In this document: positions 23,296-36,393 of the stretch, piece by piece | Position numbering within the stretch: the stretch's first letter is position 1 | Layout of the letters: every line of letters begins with the position of its first letter | From: Pelargonium cotyledonis | Lineage: Eukaryota > Streptophyta > Magnoliopsida > Geraniales > Geraniaceae | Assembly (NCBI GenBank): GCA_036897625.1 | Contig: JAYMTA010000083.1 | Coordinates: forward strand, 1-44,015 | Reading direction: 5' to 3' | Length of the DNA: 44,015 nt | Notes under the pieces: model-generated | What the model was told of the DNA's origin: nothing | What the model saw: the letters and a program-made list of their open reading frames with translations, nothing else | Database searches by the model: none | Program-made: the position numbers and the translations under genes

Positions 23296-23835
23296 ACCGA
23301 GGGTTTTCTCACTCTCAAGCGGCGGTTGTACCTCTTTGGACAACAGTTAGGGCCTTTGCATCGGAGTGGTCGTGTCTCTGGCATGAGAGTTATACCATTA
23401 AGGCATCTAGGGAGGCGGTAATTACTTTCGTTTGTGGCGGATAGGGTTCGGCAAGTGGTGGTTAGGGAGGCGGCAATGGAAGTTTTAAGGCATCGGCATT
23501 ATAATCGGAGATTGCGCCTATGGCAGAGTTCAGTCCGGATCCGCAAAGAGTAACAGTGGCAGTGGAAGATGGTGACCCTCGTGATAGGATCAGGTTACAG
23601 GGTCGTCTGATAGTTTGGAGTATGATTCAGCATGGTTTGGAGAAAGTCCATCAAAATTCGGCATTGGTTGGACAGACCAAGAGAGGGCTTGCCTAGTGCC
23701 CCTGGTTTGATTTATAGGGTTCTTCCCAGGTCAATAGGGTTTATTTGCAGTCTATTTCTATTTTGTTTGCTCGTCTTTATCATGTAATTCTGTTTTTTAT
23801 CAATTAATGAAAGTTGTTTATTCTCGGTAAAAAAA
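23296..23835 (+). mobile_element. Possible 5'-truncated non-LTR retroelement remnant
   Basis: This stretch is more G-rich than its surroundings. It has broken frames, the longest being 58 codons (23520-23696, starting MAEFSPDPQR), rich in Arg and Gln. A 3' tail-like region with TCAATTAATGAAAG is followed by an A8 run at 23828-23835. The flanks AACATACCTAGTAC (about 23283) and AACATGCCTAATGAC (about 23835) could be a decayed target-site duplication. No reverse transcriptase motif is visible, so this is weak. Confidence 0.35.
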
Positions 23836-24221
23836 ACATGCCTAATGACTGAAAAATGGAGCCTTTTGTGATCGAAAGCTTGGGAAAGAAGAAGATCAAG
23901 CAAAAATAAGATATTTAGGGTAGTTTTCATTGTTTGCAAGTGATTTGTTTGGCTGTAACAAAGACTCAAATTCTCTCTTAACAGAGTATGTGACCTTAGC
24001 AATTCACAGAAAATAACAAGTACAGTAATTACGAGTATAGTATATGTACTACATCAGAATGCAACCTTCCATAAACCCAATTCAGTTGATCAAATATGCA
24101 AATACTAATCTAAACACAATCTTTGACAATTTTGGCCATAAAACATTGACATGCTGTAATAAGCCAACCTATTTCAACAATTTGCCTCTACAGTAATACA
24201 AAAGAGGACATTAACAGAAGC

Positions 24222-25087
24222 TCACACTAGAGATGTCATGCTGGGTTTCCAGCCAAATGATCTTCGCTTTGTGCGTTGGGGCGTGAAGCTAAGACCAAAC
24301 ATCTCCTTCAGGGCCTCTCCCTGCTCTGAGAACTTTATCAGCTTTGCAACGACAGCTGCGCTTTCCTTGACGTGGATCATATCCTTGGTGTTGCTCCACA
24401 TGCAGTTGGCTAGTTGTAGCTTTCTGCGCTTTGAGTCCAACCCGATACCCCACTTCTGGTATAGTACCTTTCTCTCTTCTTCTGAAAGTCTTTTCTGCAT
24501 CAGTTTGCTCAGCGCTCCTCTCTCACGATGAAGAGCCCTTATGCTGTCTCTCCAAACAAAAGCATTGTGAGAACTAAGAAGTTTAAGAGATACAATGTAA
24601 GCGTTGATATTCAAGTGGGTTAGGAAGTTTCAAATTTACAATTGAAACTCCACCGAGCTCTTCCATGTTTAGCCAGAACGCATAGTTACCAAATTACTCT
24701 TAGTTATGGTACGGTGGAGGAATTTCTTATCTATTTTCAAATCAACTTTACTTTTTTTGGACACATCGGGGAACACGTGTTTTTCTGTTCCAAGGAACCT
24801 ACTGAACTACACAAATGTACACAATCACACCCACAACTTATGAATCCAGAATACAGGTTTCTCCACAGCATGGTAATTAAAGTATTAAACTACTGCTAGC
24901 AAGCTAGTTGAGCCTATTGCTCTATTTCAAATTACATCCATGTTCAGATACATATTTAGCTACGAGAATGAAACTACTACTGGTAGACTCCATTGCTATG
25001 TGTTCAAATTTATTATCCATGTTGGCCACCCAATTTGCATACTAGTTTTCCATCAGAGGCCTAGTACCAACAGTTTAACAAACACCT

Positions 25088-25145
<58 letters not shown>

Positions 25146-28100
25146 CTTGAAGGCAGTGTGATAGTACGACCCCCATTACCAGTCTGATTTCCTCGAGACA
25201 ATGTCTCCTTCAGGAAGGAAAGTCTCCTAAGCTCTACCTCCAGATAAATAGAATCTGTGGGATCACCTTTGAAGAGCAGGAAGAAGTACGTTCGGTGGAC
25301 CAATGAAACATAGCAAGAATGCCAGAGTTCAAGTATTGCTCTTTGTTGCCTAGCAAATTCCAGTTGCCGGTCCGGAGGAGCAACCAGTTCAACCTCCTGC
25401 ATTGGGTCCAATCCTATATCTTTTACATTCTTTACAAAGGCACAAGCTTCTGACTCTGTTTCCTCATCCTATCATCCACACATCCAAATTATCTTAATGA
25501 AAAACTTACAAAAAACTGGTTTTCGAAAGTTATACACTTTATTGAGAAGATGGGAAGAAAGTAAAAGGCCACACTCACCTGGCCATTAGCAAGTTGATTA
25601 TCATACTGAAGTTTGGCCATTTCCTTCAGTCCTGTAACGAAAGTATGGAGGCTAGTGATTTCCTCATCTACAGATGTTCTAATGCTCTCAGTTCCAAAGG
25701 AAGACTGAGAATCATTTCTTAACAATGTCCTGTTGTTAGCGGTATAATGCAGAGGAAACTTCCTTCGTACACTTTTTGGTCTGCCTGGGAAGTCTCTCTC
25801 AAAACCATTAGGTGGGGTGCCCTCAATATGTTCTGCATGCTCAAAGAACGGAGAAGATGAGCCAATCATGAGATTTTCTCTACAACTCCAGCTCTTTCTT
25901 AACTTAAAGCTTCTAGAGCTTGCCATTTCTGGTGTTTCAGCTAGTGGAGATGGTTCATCAGGATAAAGACAATCAAACGAATCAATGGTCTTCTGTACAT
26001 TATGGAGTTTCTGCTCTAGATCACTATAGGCAAAAGCATTTTGTATATGAGTACCTCCTCTATCCCCATTTGACAGGGTTGACATTATTTCCTGACTTGT
26101 TAAATCTTCATCCTTAGCCAAAGCTAGCACTTCTTCACTGTCTCTGGTTGCAAGGGGTCCAAAGTTTTTATCTTTGCTTGACTCTTCTGTCTCAATACAC
26201 AGAACTTCCTTACAGTAGCCATCAGAATCAGAAGGAGAATGGTTTTCAGTGCCGTCACGTTGATCGCGGGGTTCCTCAAGCTTACTCACATTATGTGTGT
26301 CATAATAATGAGGATTGTTGAATTTTCTGAAACCAACATCCTGAGATATTAGATCATTTACACTTGATGATTCTGACTCTGAACATTCATCCTCCCATGT
26401 ATCCCTCACTTGCCCTTTAGAATTATGACTAACCCTAGCCTGAATGAAACAAGATAAAGCAAGAGTTAGCAGTTTGAGCGATATTTTTGAAGGTTTAACA
26501 TGATATTATAGTACTATGATAGAATATGTACTTGTCTTGAATTTTTATCATTTCCAACCACCCGCAGCAAATCTTCTACACGAGATTGAGCAAGATCTCG
26601 CTGCTTTGTTAGCTCTCTGTTCTCCTTCATCAACTGCATGACGGAGAACCATGTAACCAACCTTTAGTCAATAAGTAACCTGTAAATCACTCTATAAATG
26701 CATCTTCTGCGCCATATTTCATGCTGCAAAGCTATATCCCAATATGTCATACAGTTCAAGATTAGGTAAACCGCTTGTAACATATATTGTAGACAAGATT
26801 CCAGGCCATCTTCGGTCATAGGGTCAAACCAAAAGGCTTGCTTGAGATGACAAGCCCAACTCCATAGAGAACGGTTATATAAAGACGCCTAGACTGAGAA
26901 AACACACACAAGGTAATAACAATATAGATACAGCAATGCACTTCAATTTCACTAATTAAGTCATGAGTTTGATTCATTTCACTTCAGTCAGGTTTCACAT
27001 TGTTATCTGCACATCATACAGATACATATAGTCTAAGTTAAATGACCAATGCAAAATGTCTCAGTCGAATTACACAACGTATGAAGCACCGATCCATCAA
27101 TTTGAGCATGAACTCCTTCAAGAATTTTGATACGCAAGATAGTAATCTATAAATGAACAGATGCAGGCACGCCAGAAGTTTCTCTGGACACTTCTTAATC
27201 TGCTTATGTAACAAATAAACTACAGTATACAACATTTTTTCTATCATCTGATGACAGATGCCTGTGAACTCTCATGATTCCACAATTTACTTGCCGTTTC
27301 CCCAATCTTTTCCTACTGAAATTTCTACAGTTCCACGTATTTGGCATGTTTCATGGAACTATTTAGGGTCATATTGCGAATCAAGTTTTCGCCAATTCAT
27401 TCTCCTTTAGCTAGCCATAAATACCTATCATAATTGTATACGCAAAAATATAAGAGATGTTACCAAATGTAAAACTGAGTTAATAGAGCAAATCATAACC
27501 TTTTCAATCTGAATATCTTTCTTTCTTAGTAAAGCAGCATAATCACAATTTGAGGAGACGGGGATGGGGCTTTTCAACTCACTCTCCAACCGAGCTAATT
27601 CCTTTTGCAAATGCTTAACCAAAGCCTTATCAGACATGACGACATTGACCTGAGCTTTAGTAGTAACTTCTTTTGCACAACAAGCAAACAAAAGAGTGTT
27701 CCTAGTTTGCTCTACATGACTCCTTGCAGGGCTCAAAGTGCAAATGATGGCAGTTCTAGCATTACCACCCAAGCAAGGTTGCAGTATGCGTGTCAGCTTA
27801 GAATCTCTATAATTGATGTGTCCTTGTCTTCCTTTGCTGCATCGATCATAGCATTAAGGCTCATGAACTATAAATAAATTGATCTTATTTTCATTGTACA
27901 AATTTTCAATTATCCAAAAGTGAGAAAAAAAATACAAAATAACTGAGGAAGAGTCAGAGAAAAGAGAACATGAATCTTAAAAATTACTTGTTGATTTTCA
28001 GGATACATATCTAAAGGAGATATGCTTTGCAATCAATGTTTCAAAAGACCAACAATACATTCCTGTGATAACGCGTCTATCTTAAATTATGAGTATAGAA

Positions 28101-30239
28101 AGAAGTATAAAACAGCAGTCTTTAGTTGCTTTGGATAATCTGAAGAAATTCACAACGCAATGGATACTGAATGTGGTATCCTAAACCAAAATTCTAAAAG
28201 AAACTTAGTCTAAACTATGCAAGCTAGTCAAAGTTGCTTTTGTCTAGAAATTTTAGCTCCATTCCTAGAAATGTGAAAAATTTACATGCAGCATAATACA
28301 CAAGCAAATATGCAACCATGTCGCTGTGCCAACAACTTTGGTTAAGGTTGAAAGAAAATGGCTGATCCTATAAAGAGAGCAAGAATTTGACCTTAGTTTG
28401 CGAATGACAGTACTCAGAGTCAGTAAACTACGATTGATGTGGCAACCTTCTTTCAATCTTGATCCAGCTGATAATGCCTGAGATGCGCGCTCACTACCTG
28501 CCAAATCAATAAAATTCTGCAACAGAAACCAATTTATTGTGACGTACTATTTATCATGGGTACCATCAACATGTATGATAAGAATCAACTGAAAAGGTCT
28601 CATCACAGTTTGATTGTCCACTTTAACAATAATAAAAGAAGAGATTAACTGAAGTATACCACACTGGCTGAAAGGGTGGTTGAGTTTCCTTTGCCCAAGA
28701 ACTCTCGAGCAGAACTTTCAATAGTCTGAAAAAAATTAACATCCAAAATTTTGGATTTAAGTTCAAAGATTCTGAAGCATTACTTACCAGCTATTAGTAA
28801 AATATAATTTAACCAGAGAAGGGAAAGGTCATCAAGCATACCAATTTGAGAATTTGATGAGATCTAGAGCTTTTGTCATTCAAGGAGGTCTCCCCTACCC
28901 GTCTTTGAGCTGCATATATGCAATATAACACATATAAATATGACATGATCCATCAATAACAAAACTTTTGTAAGGGCTTTACCTTCACAAATGGAAAGGA
29001 GTTCTTTCATATGATTCCAGTCCCTAAGGGTTTCCTCGGTGACCTTCTCAACAACAGTTCCTTTCTGATGAAAAATAAAATTTTAGTATATATTTATAAA
29101 TTGCAATTAATCAAAACTGAATAGGAACCTGGCATTCACCTCCGGATCATCTAGTAGCCTAAGTGGAGTATTATCGTTGGTAAGGAGGTCTCTAACAGCT
29201 TCATTGTAGATCTCAATTGCTGAGAACTTCAAAACAAACGCTCTCTCTTCATGCTGCAACCAACACGAAGAGTTATATCAAATGAGAAGTGAAAAAGAAA
29301 TAACAATGATATTGAATAAGAAATTATTTATTACCCTCTGTATGTAGTCAAATATATCTGCAACCGTATACTCGGTGATTCCTAGCATGGTGTATGTTTT
29401 CCCACTGCTTGTCTGTCCATATGCAAAAATACTTGCTGAGAATAGAAAGGATGGTGGGAACTTATTAGCAATTGTCATTCAGTAAAGTAGAAGAAACATC
29501 AAGAACGTCCCAATTTTATACTTACAGTTTATACCGCTGACAACTGACAGAGCAATTTCTCTGGCTCCCTCTTCATATACCTCTCTTGTAGAGCAGTCAC
29601 CCGGATATACTTTATCTATCCACGGAACAAAAAAAAAAGATGAAGTAATTAAAAAAATAAATTGTAAGAATCTTCTGGAAGTCTAAATGAAGACACTGCT
29701 TTCAAATCCAAACTCTGTAACATAAGTAATTAGGAATTGCCGATCAAAAAAGTACTTGGGAGTTTGGCATACACCCTAAATGTATTATTTGTACAATAAA
29801 ACATAAGAATTGGAAACTCTTCCAGGAAAAGTAAATTGAGAATGCATCAAAGAACAAAGATAAACTTCAAAATCCTGGAAAATTCCATCATTATGTAGGA
29901 GACTGCACCACCCAAAAGTACATACAACCACATTCAACTTTTAGTTTCAATTTTTTTTTTTAAAAAAAAAAACGAAAAAATTGTTCAACATAGCAATCAA
30001 AAGATCAATATTTCCTCACCAAATGTATAGGCACTAGGAAATGTGGACCCCTCTCGAAGGCTGTTCCGGTATAGGATGGTGGTGTTGTTGATGCACTCCC
30101 AGTCTGCCACTTCATTTACCACAATTTCCTTCTCATTCAAAGGCCTCAATCTCACCAAAACAAGTATCTTCTCCTCACGAGCACCCACCCCTTGCATCTT
30201 CTCCCACTTCACTAACTCTTCGCTACCAATAGCCCCCAT
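24222..30239 (-). CDS. Kinesin-7 family motor protein with C-terminal DUF3490
   Basis: Thirteen exons: 30239-30020, 29615-29526, 29435-29335, 29253-29140, 29064-28983, 28909-28842, 28725-28660, 28516-28392, 27836-27500, 26633-26532, 26439-25579, 25468-25146 and 24549-24222, giving 938 aa. The motor domain opens with [17 protein letters not shown]. It has the P-loop GQTSSGKT (110-117), switch I NDKSSRSH (213-220) and switch II DLAGSE (251-256), so it should hydrolyse ATP and move on microtubules. A neck and coiled coil follow, then an 861-nt exon coding an acidic, Ser-rich disordered region. The end (about 730-935) is the DUF3490 tail found in NACK-like plant kinesins. The N-terminus MGAI resembles Arabidopsis KIN-7F/G rather than NACK1. 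The upstream in-frame GTG at 30245 is not used as a start. Cell-division or phragmoplast roles are known for relatives but are not shown here. Confidence 0.95.
25087..25142. repeat. Compound (TG)13(AG)15 microsatellite at a splice donor
   Basis: TG repeats occupy 25087-25112 and AG repeats 25113-25142. On the transcribed strand the kinesin exon 12 donor (GT at 25145-25144) is followed almost at once by (CT)15 and then (CA)13. Such tracts vary in length and can affect splicing. Confidence 0.95.
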
Positions 30240-32200
30240 ATTCACCTATTCACTTCTATGATCTTTATCTTCTGAAACCCACTAAAATAAGCTAAAGCCC
30301 ATAATTCCAGTAACCTTAAAGTGGAAAACCATGTACAAGTATTCACAATTTGCTATTGATTCCTCAAAGCACAAAATAGAGTAGATGGTAATAGCAAGGT
30401 TGTTGTCCTTGCCAAAAACTAAAATATATATATGGTTCAATCCTTCACTACCACATCACCTGGAACCACAAGTTAATCATGGTAATTAGCCAACAAACAT
30501 GACAACGATAAGCCACAGAGCAAAAGGGATGATTATGGATAAATAAACACACCAAGCTAATCATGTGCAATATATAATCAACAAAAAAAAAAGGTAAATA
30601 TTCTTTGTAAGAAAATAACAAGAATCTAATCAGAGGTTAAAACTGGATGAAGGATTGATCAAGGGTATCATTCAATCAACTCCAAGAAAAGAAAAAAGTA
30701 AAGAAAAAGAAAGCAAGTTGGCTACTAATTAGTAATTACTAGGGAACCTACTCGCTTAATCTTAAGTGTCTAGCCCTTTCCTTTTTCTTTTCATATTTCC
30801 TTCTTTTCTTGATACACAAAAGTCAAAACCCACAGTTTTAGCTACTTCCTTAATCTTCCCTTAAAAAATGATATACTGGAATGACAGAACAGAAAACTTT
30901 CTGTAGTGGCGACCAACCATGCTTGAATACAAAGTAACAGGATTTGACATGAAACTTTCAATTAACAATGAGCCTTAAAATATTCTTAGAAATGGCCCCA
31001 GTAGAAGCCTATTCACATAATCACGCGCAAGTCTCTGTCTCTCCTTCATCATCTTCCTCTAATATTCTATATACATTTCACATAAGTTGTTCAATTCCTC
31101 ATCAGCAGAGTTATTATTTTATCAAAACATTTCCAAAATTCCAGAAGAATATTACTGCTTACCTAGCAAGTCTATGTCAATGTCACAATCCGGCCACCAA
31201 ACTCAGGGTCAAAGATTCTCCAATTCACCTGTAATGTACTTTCAGAAGACAATGTTGATTGTAACCATAAAATGCTCACATCATCATAATCATCATCATA
31301 GTTAGCTCCTCCAGATTAACAGTCTAGCCCAGATGAATCTGCTTCTCTGCTGGCTGTTTCTCGAAATCTATGAGTTTTTACTACAGAAATAAAATAAGAA
31401 AATTATTTTAAAAAAAGAAATGTGAGGTGGGTCTCATTCTCATCAGCTTGAACTTTAACTCCCGGATATTTCGGATTTATTAAAAGCTGGCATTAAATAA
31501 CAAATCCAACGGTAAAGTCCAATCAACACTCGAGATAAAACACATCACTACCATCTTGTCCATATAAAACACAGATGTCAAAATTTCGACCCACCAATAA
31601 AAAACAATCCGATACCTCTGAAAATTAAAAATAAAAACATCAACAATGGAGCAAATAGATCTTGAGAACTTGCGGGGTCAAATTCACTCACACATCAGCT
31701 TCAACATCCCAAATTTGTCGCCGAAGCCGCCAAATGAGCTCCTTATTCTTCACCAATCTGAAGCGCAAAGGAATGCTAGTGATGAACAAGACGTAACGTG
31801 GAAGAGAAGACAGAGAAAATCAAAGTGAAAACAGAGAAACTGAGGGAGATTCGATAACTGGGTATGAGCCCAAAAACGAAAGAGAAAATGGGGAGCTTGT
31901 GAAACCGCTACTGATTCAAGTTTTCAAGACCAACCCACGATCTCAACCAAAAAAATAAAAACTGCTACTTGAAGAAGAAGAAGAAGAAGAAGTAGAAGGA
32001 ACTAACGGAATTAATTTCTTCTAATTTCTCTCTCTACAGTGCGGAGGAGAGAGAAAGAGGGACGAAATGTGACGAAATGTGAATGGTTGCTGTAAAAAAT
32101 TTATGCGGAGAAGAGTTGATGCAGCGTCAACGTCGCTGAAGCTTCTTCTCTTCCGCTCCTCCTCCTCCTCCTCCTCTCAGCTCTGTTGTCGGGGACCGTG
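30240..32200 (-). promoter_or_regulatory. Kinesin 5' leader and promoter region
   Basis: Just upstream of the ATG a TTTCAG acceptor (AG about 30273-30272) suggests a leader intron. A donor-like GTGAGTGAA lies on the minus strand near 31690. Further up are (GAA)7 at 31971-31991 and a (CTC)n run at about 32157-32176, as often found in plant leaders. The plus-strand 60-codon frame at 31646-31828 lies inside this leader and is not supported. Confidence 0.45.
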
Positions 32201-35200
32201 AATTTGGTATTTTTATTGGTTTATTTTAAGAAAAACATTATTTAAAAATTATTTTTTGAAAATGAGAATGAGGGTGTGGTAGAATGACTGTTTTACCCTT
32301 GCTTATTATTAATATTTAGTTTTGTTGGAAAATCTGGGAAAAGAGTCAAGCACATCACGTGATGGGAGGATAAAGTGCAAGTGTGGAACGTGGATTCTAT
32401 GTTTTGTGAGGTTAGATTCTGATCAGCCGTTGGATCCTTTGTCAGTTGGCTCCACCGCTTGATCTTGGACTGAAAGCTTCAAAACACATTAATCATGCTC
32501 TCTGCGCTGTACTATATAATTATCCTTTTTTTTTTTTTTAATATTCTAAGATGTATACATTTATTACTTCAACTGAAGTGTGTGCCCATGGGTGATGTCC
32601 AAATCCGCAATCGTATTGATCGGTTAGGTTTCAAATCATATGTAGTGCGCTAAGTTTACTATTGATAGTTTGTCATGTTTATCAGCAACGTGTGAAATGT
32701 AATGGTCGCATCCAATACTCTTAATTGTGTGCCAAGTCTGTTGGCCATTTCCAAGACCTCACCTTTGAGGTTATTGGACGGTCCCAAAAGTCATTGAAAA
32801 CAAGACTAGGGAGTTTGACCAAGGCACTTGGAAGCAAATTATAAGCCTCCGATGGATCCATCTCAGGTGTGTTATTTAAAATGAACAACCTCTTTAAGAT
32901 TGAGTTATAATTTTGAAAGTCGACTACTTTTAATTTGGCTACTTACAAATATCAAATAGTCAACGTCTTTTGAGAGTGTGGGTTAATGTCTAATAAAAGA
33001 TAATTGATAGTTCTTTAAAGACGTTATTAGAGTAGTCTTTAGAGTCCAAATACAAATATCTCATATGCTTAAGCATAAGCCATTTACATGTATTTTATAC
33101 TATGACTTTTTGTTTAGACTTATATATTATGAAAGTGACTTTATTATATATACATATATAGCTTTAAATTCATGAAATTAAAATGTTTTGACTTTGTGAA
33201 TTTGTAAATTAATGGAGAGAAAGTTTGGACCACTTTCATATTTTTGGCTAGCAAAACTTGCACAACAAAGAAAATGAAGGTGAAAAACAAAAAAGACAAA
33301 CTTTAGGGATGATGTTATATCTGTTATTGGAGTGGCTCACTCCAAACTTTATTTTCTTACATTTCTTGTTTTTCTAGAGCGGGTCAATTTTCTCATGTTC
33401 AATTCCACAAGCAAAACAAGAAACAAAACCAGAGTTAAAATAACAAGTGATGTTGGATCAAGTAGTTAAGAGACTTCGATTTTTTCTTATAGTTCTAGAT
33501 TTGAGTCTTCTTTGTAACGGTATGCTATATATATATATGATATATGTACAAAGTTTTGAATAAAAATAATACGAGTTAGTAAATTTACTCACAAGTAGAA
33601 TCTTAAACAAACATATAATTTCTTTTTAACATACAATTAATATAAATTACAAATAAAATTTGGTTTGTCGGTTACACTAACTACCAACTACTATGAGCCA
33701 CCATTCCAAAAAAATCACCATGTTTTAAGTTCACCTAGCCCCCCACCCATGATATTTTTGTAATAACTAATTATTGCATCAACTACTACAATGATCCTAG
33801 TTGGCGCATTCACAATGAGAAAAAAAATGTAAATTATGAGTTTTGATTTTATTATTTAAGACAAGTAAACCATACAAAATAACTAAAAGACCTAATTTGG
33901 AGTTTTTGTTACGAGAGTATTCGGTTGTCAAGAAAAAATTTATAATCAACAAAATTATGTCATATTTTTACTGTTAATCCGTTCACTCCAGGTCTCGCCC
34001 AATACAACCCTAATTGTTCATTGGTGGGTCATGGTTCACAAAGTCCAACCAATGTGTAACCCGCCGTTGAGACTTATATATCTATATCATCGATAATTTG
34101 TTTGAATAGAAAGTTGCTAATACTGTATTGGGCCCGTGTTATATTGAGGTTTATAATATTCAATCCAAATTATTTTTGATTTAGGATAAGTTATTACTGA
34201 GATAGTGATGACATCTCATTAAAAAAAAATTGAATTTGAACGGATCGCTACACTCTCACCGATTCGCTTGAATGAGTATAGATAAAATTTAATAAAATTT
34301 CATCATTTTAATAATTGCTCACTCGGTAGAGTTTCCATTTCATAATGAGTTGTAGCTAACTCTTCACCAAGCAGGAAAAAAGGAGTACTTTACAAAAGTG
34401 AAAAGGATGAGCTCAAAAGTGAATATGGAGAACCTATATTATCAAAGAAAACTAAGCAAGCTAAGCTAAAAAGATTGTCTAATGATAATTTTATATTAAA
34501 ATCATTAAAGGCAAAGCCACTTTCATTTTACCACCCTACCTATCTAGCTTAAACCTTTTGGCTTTATCCCACATGCAAGTTAATTTTATTAATTGTTCTC
34601 ATGTAAAAGTAACTAACTTCCTCTTAATCTCACTTGGTATAAGACACTCTTGTTAGATTTTTAGAACATGATGATATTCATATGATTTATATAGATAAGT
34701 GGAGAAAGTTGAAGGAAAGTGTACATAAGGTCCTAAAAAGACCTTGCAGAGTAGTTGAATTGGCAAGCAGAAGTATAAAAAATTTGAACTAGTGAATTAG
34801 TCGGTTGAACAAGCGTTCAGAGGATTTAAGTGAGTGTTTAACTTCACAATGTGTTTTAAATTGATTTATTTTGGGTTGAACGGACAATTAACGAAAGTGA
34901 AAATTCATCAACACGCTTATAAGAAGATACATTTTCAGCACGCAATGGAGATGTCATATTTTGAAGCCGTTCCTATTTTTAATACATTCTTTCAATATAA
35001 ATACAATGCATAGGTAAAACTCTAAGTGCAACTTAGCCGAAAACTAGTGAAAGTATACACAAAGTGACAATATAAAATGAAATCAGTTTGTATAAATAAG
35101 CTGTTAAACAAATCAAACGTATTTTTGGTTTTCAAATCACATTAAAGTCAAAAACCTCTCCATCAATTTCAATAGAGGTCCCACCCACACCTTAACGAAT

Positions 35201-36130
35201 TAGAGAATTTTTTTTGAACGAATTAAAAATTCACAACTACCTTATAATAAGTACACATGAGTGTAAGGTTCACGATTCATCATGTAACACTTTACATATT
35301 GACATGTTTGATTCATCTTTAGAGCTCTTATTTTCACAATAGAAGTGAAGTCTTCACTTAATATTTGTAACTTTTTGTTGAATTTTAGGGCTTCTTAAGA
35401 ATAGGATAACGACTTGTGGAACTAAATAGCTAAAACTCAAGCGTTTTTATTCAAATTTATGTTGGTCGACAAGAGTATGATTTGTGATGCAAACCGGGTA
35501 AGAAATTGTGCATCGCCCCACATGTTTAGAAACCCACACAACAGCCATCACGGTACAAATGCTCTACTCGATCATCATTGAACGATGCTTGACACGACCA
35601 TCACAAACGTCTTACGCGTCCATCACGGGACTACTATCTATTCAATCATCACAAAAACAAAATTTGACGCGAACGCCAAATAACAATTATCAACATAAAC
35701 GTGTTAGAACAAATCTCAACAAAAACATCACGAAACAAAACTCTACTAAAATGTCGCAGAGCGAATCTCAACGTTACTGTCCAAATTTTTGTAAATTTGA
35801 ACTACATAAATTAAACTCGAAGTAGGTTTCAAATCAAGTTTATTTTAATAAAAGAAATTACAAATTGTATCTTACAAACCCACACATTTTTACAGGAAAA
35901 TCTGCTACATACTCGAAATTGCATGTCTTGTGAGTCAAATTTGAGCTCCATCTTCTTAATCCAAAACCCAAAATGTGAGCTTTAATCACAAGCTCCGACC
36001 TTTCTCTTTGGTGAAGAGCTGTTTGTTCGGCAGCTTCAATTTGAAATGGTGCGAGCGAGAGAGGGCTGGTAATGGGACAAGCGCGCTCTTTCCGTAAATT
36101 TCAAATTAATATTCTTCACAACAAAAAGAC
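32201..36130. other. About 4-kb AT-rich spacer
   Basis: I see no supported gene. A palindromic G-box CATCACGTGATG lies at 32353-32364, upstream of the kinesin. Weak tRNA-derived (SINE-like) traces occur near 33440-33530 and 34310-34370. The 105-codon frame at 35508-35825 is low-complexity (Thr/Asn/Gln/Lys) with recurring CATCAC words and is probably not a gene. Confidence 0.5.
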
Positions 36131-36393
36131 AACACACAGATCTGCTCTCTCTTTCCGTGCCACTACCTAACCCTCTTCTCAATCCCAACCCTAAAACAAT
36201 CTTATCTCCTTTCTATTCCTCAATTAGAACCCACAAACACTCATTTTGATCTGGGAATCAGCTCGGATTGTAGCATTTCATTTCTCGATTCCTCGTTTGT
36301 ACTCGCGAGCTGAGCAAAAACCCGTGTGCTACTGCTGATTTTCGTGAAAGAGTCGCTGCAAAAATCGGACTTGTTTTTTTTTTTTTTTGGAGT

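Larger units (their letters stand above)
21912..24221. other. GC1 upstream region and repeat-bearing spacer to the kinesin
   Basis: From 21912 to about 22100 is the GC1 promoter side. Beyond it lie a dispersed repeat (22490-22636) and a possible retroelement remnant (23296-23835). No gene is supported. The kinesin 3' UTR occupies the right end. Confidence 0.5.

Noticed and set aside
30240..30245. Upstream in-frame start for the kinesin (GTG AAT before the ATG)
   Set aside because: The codon at 30245 is GTG, not ATG. The ATG at 30239 gives the family-typical MGAI N-terminus.
33440..33530. tRNA gene or SINE
   Set aside because: There are only loose box A and box B resemblances (GTAGTTAAGAGA and GATTTGAGTC). 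No cloverleaf could be drawn, so it is left as a weak trace.
35508..35825. 105-codon plus-strand ORF in the large spacer
   Set aside because: Its composition is low-complexity, built on repeated CATCAC-like words, with no domain and no splice or promoter context.
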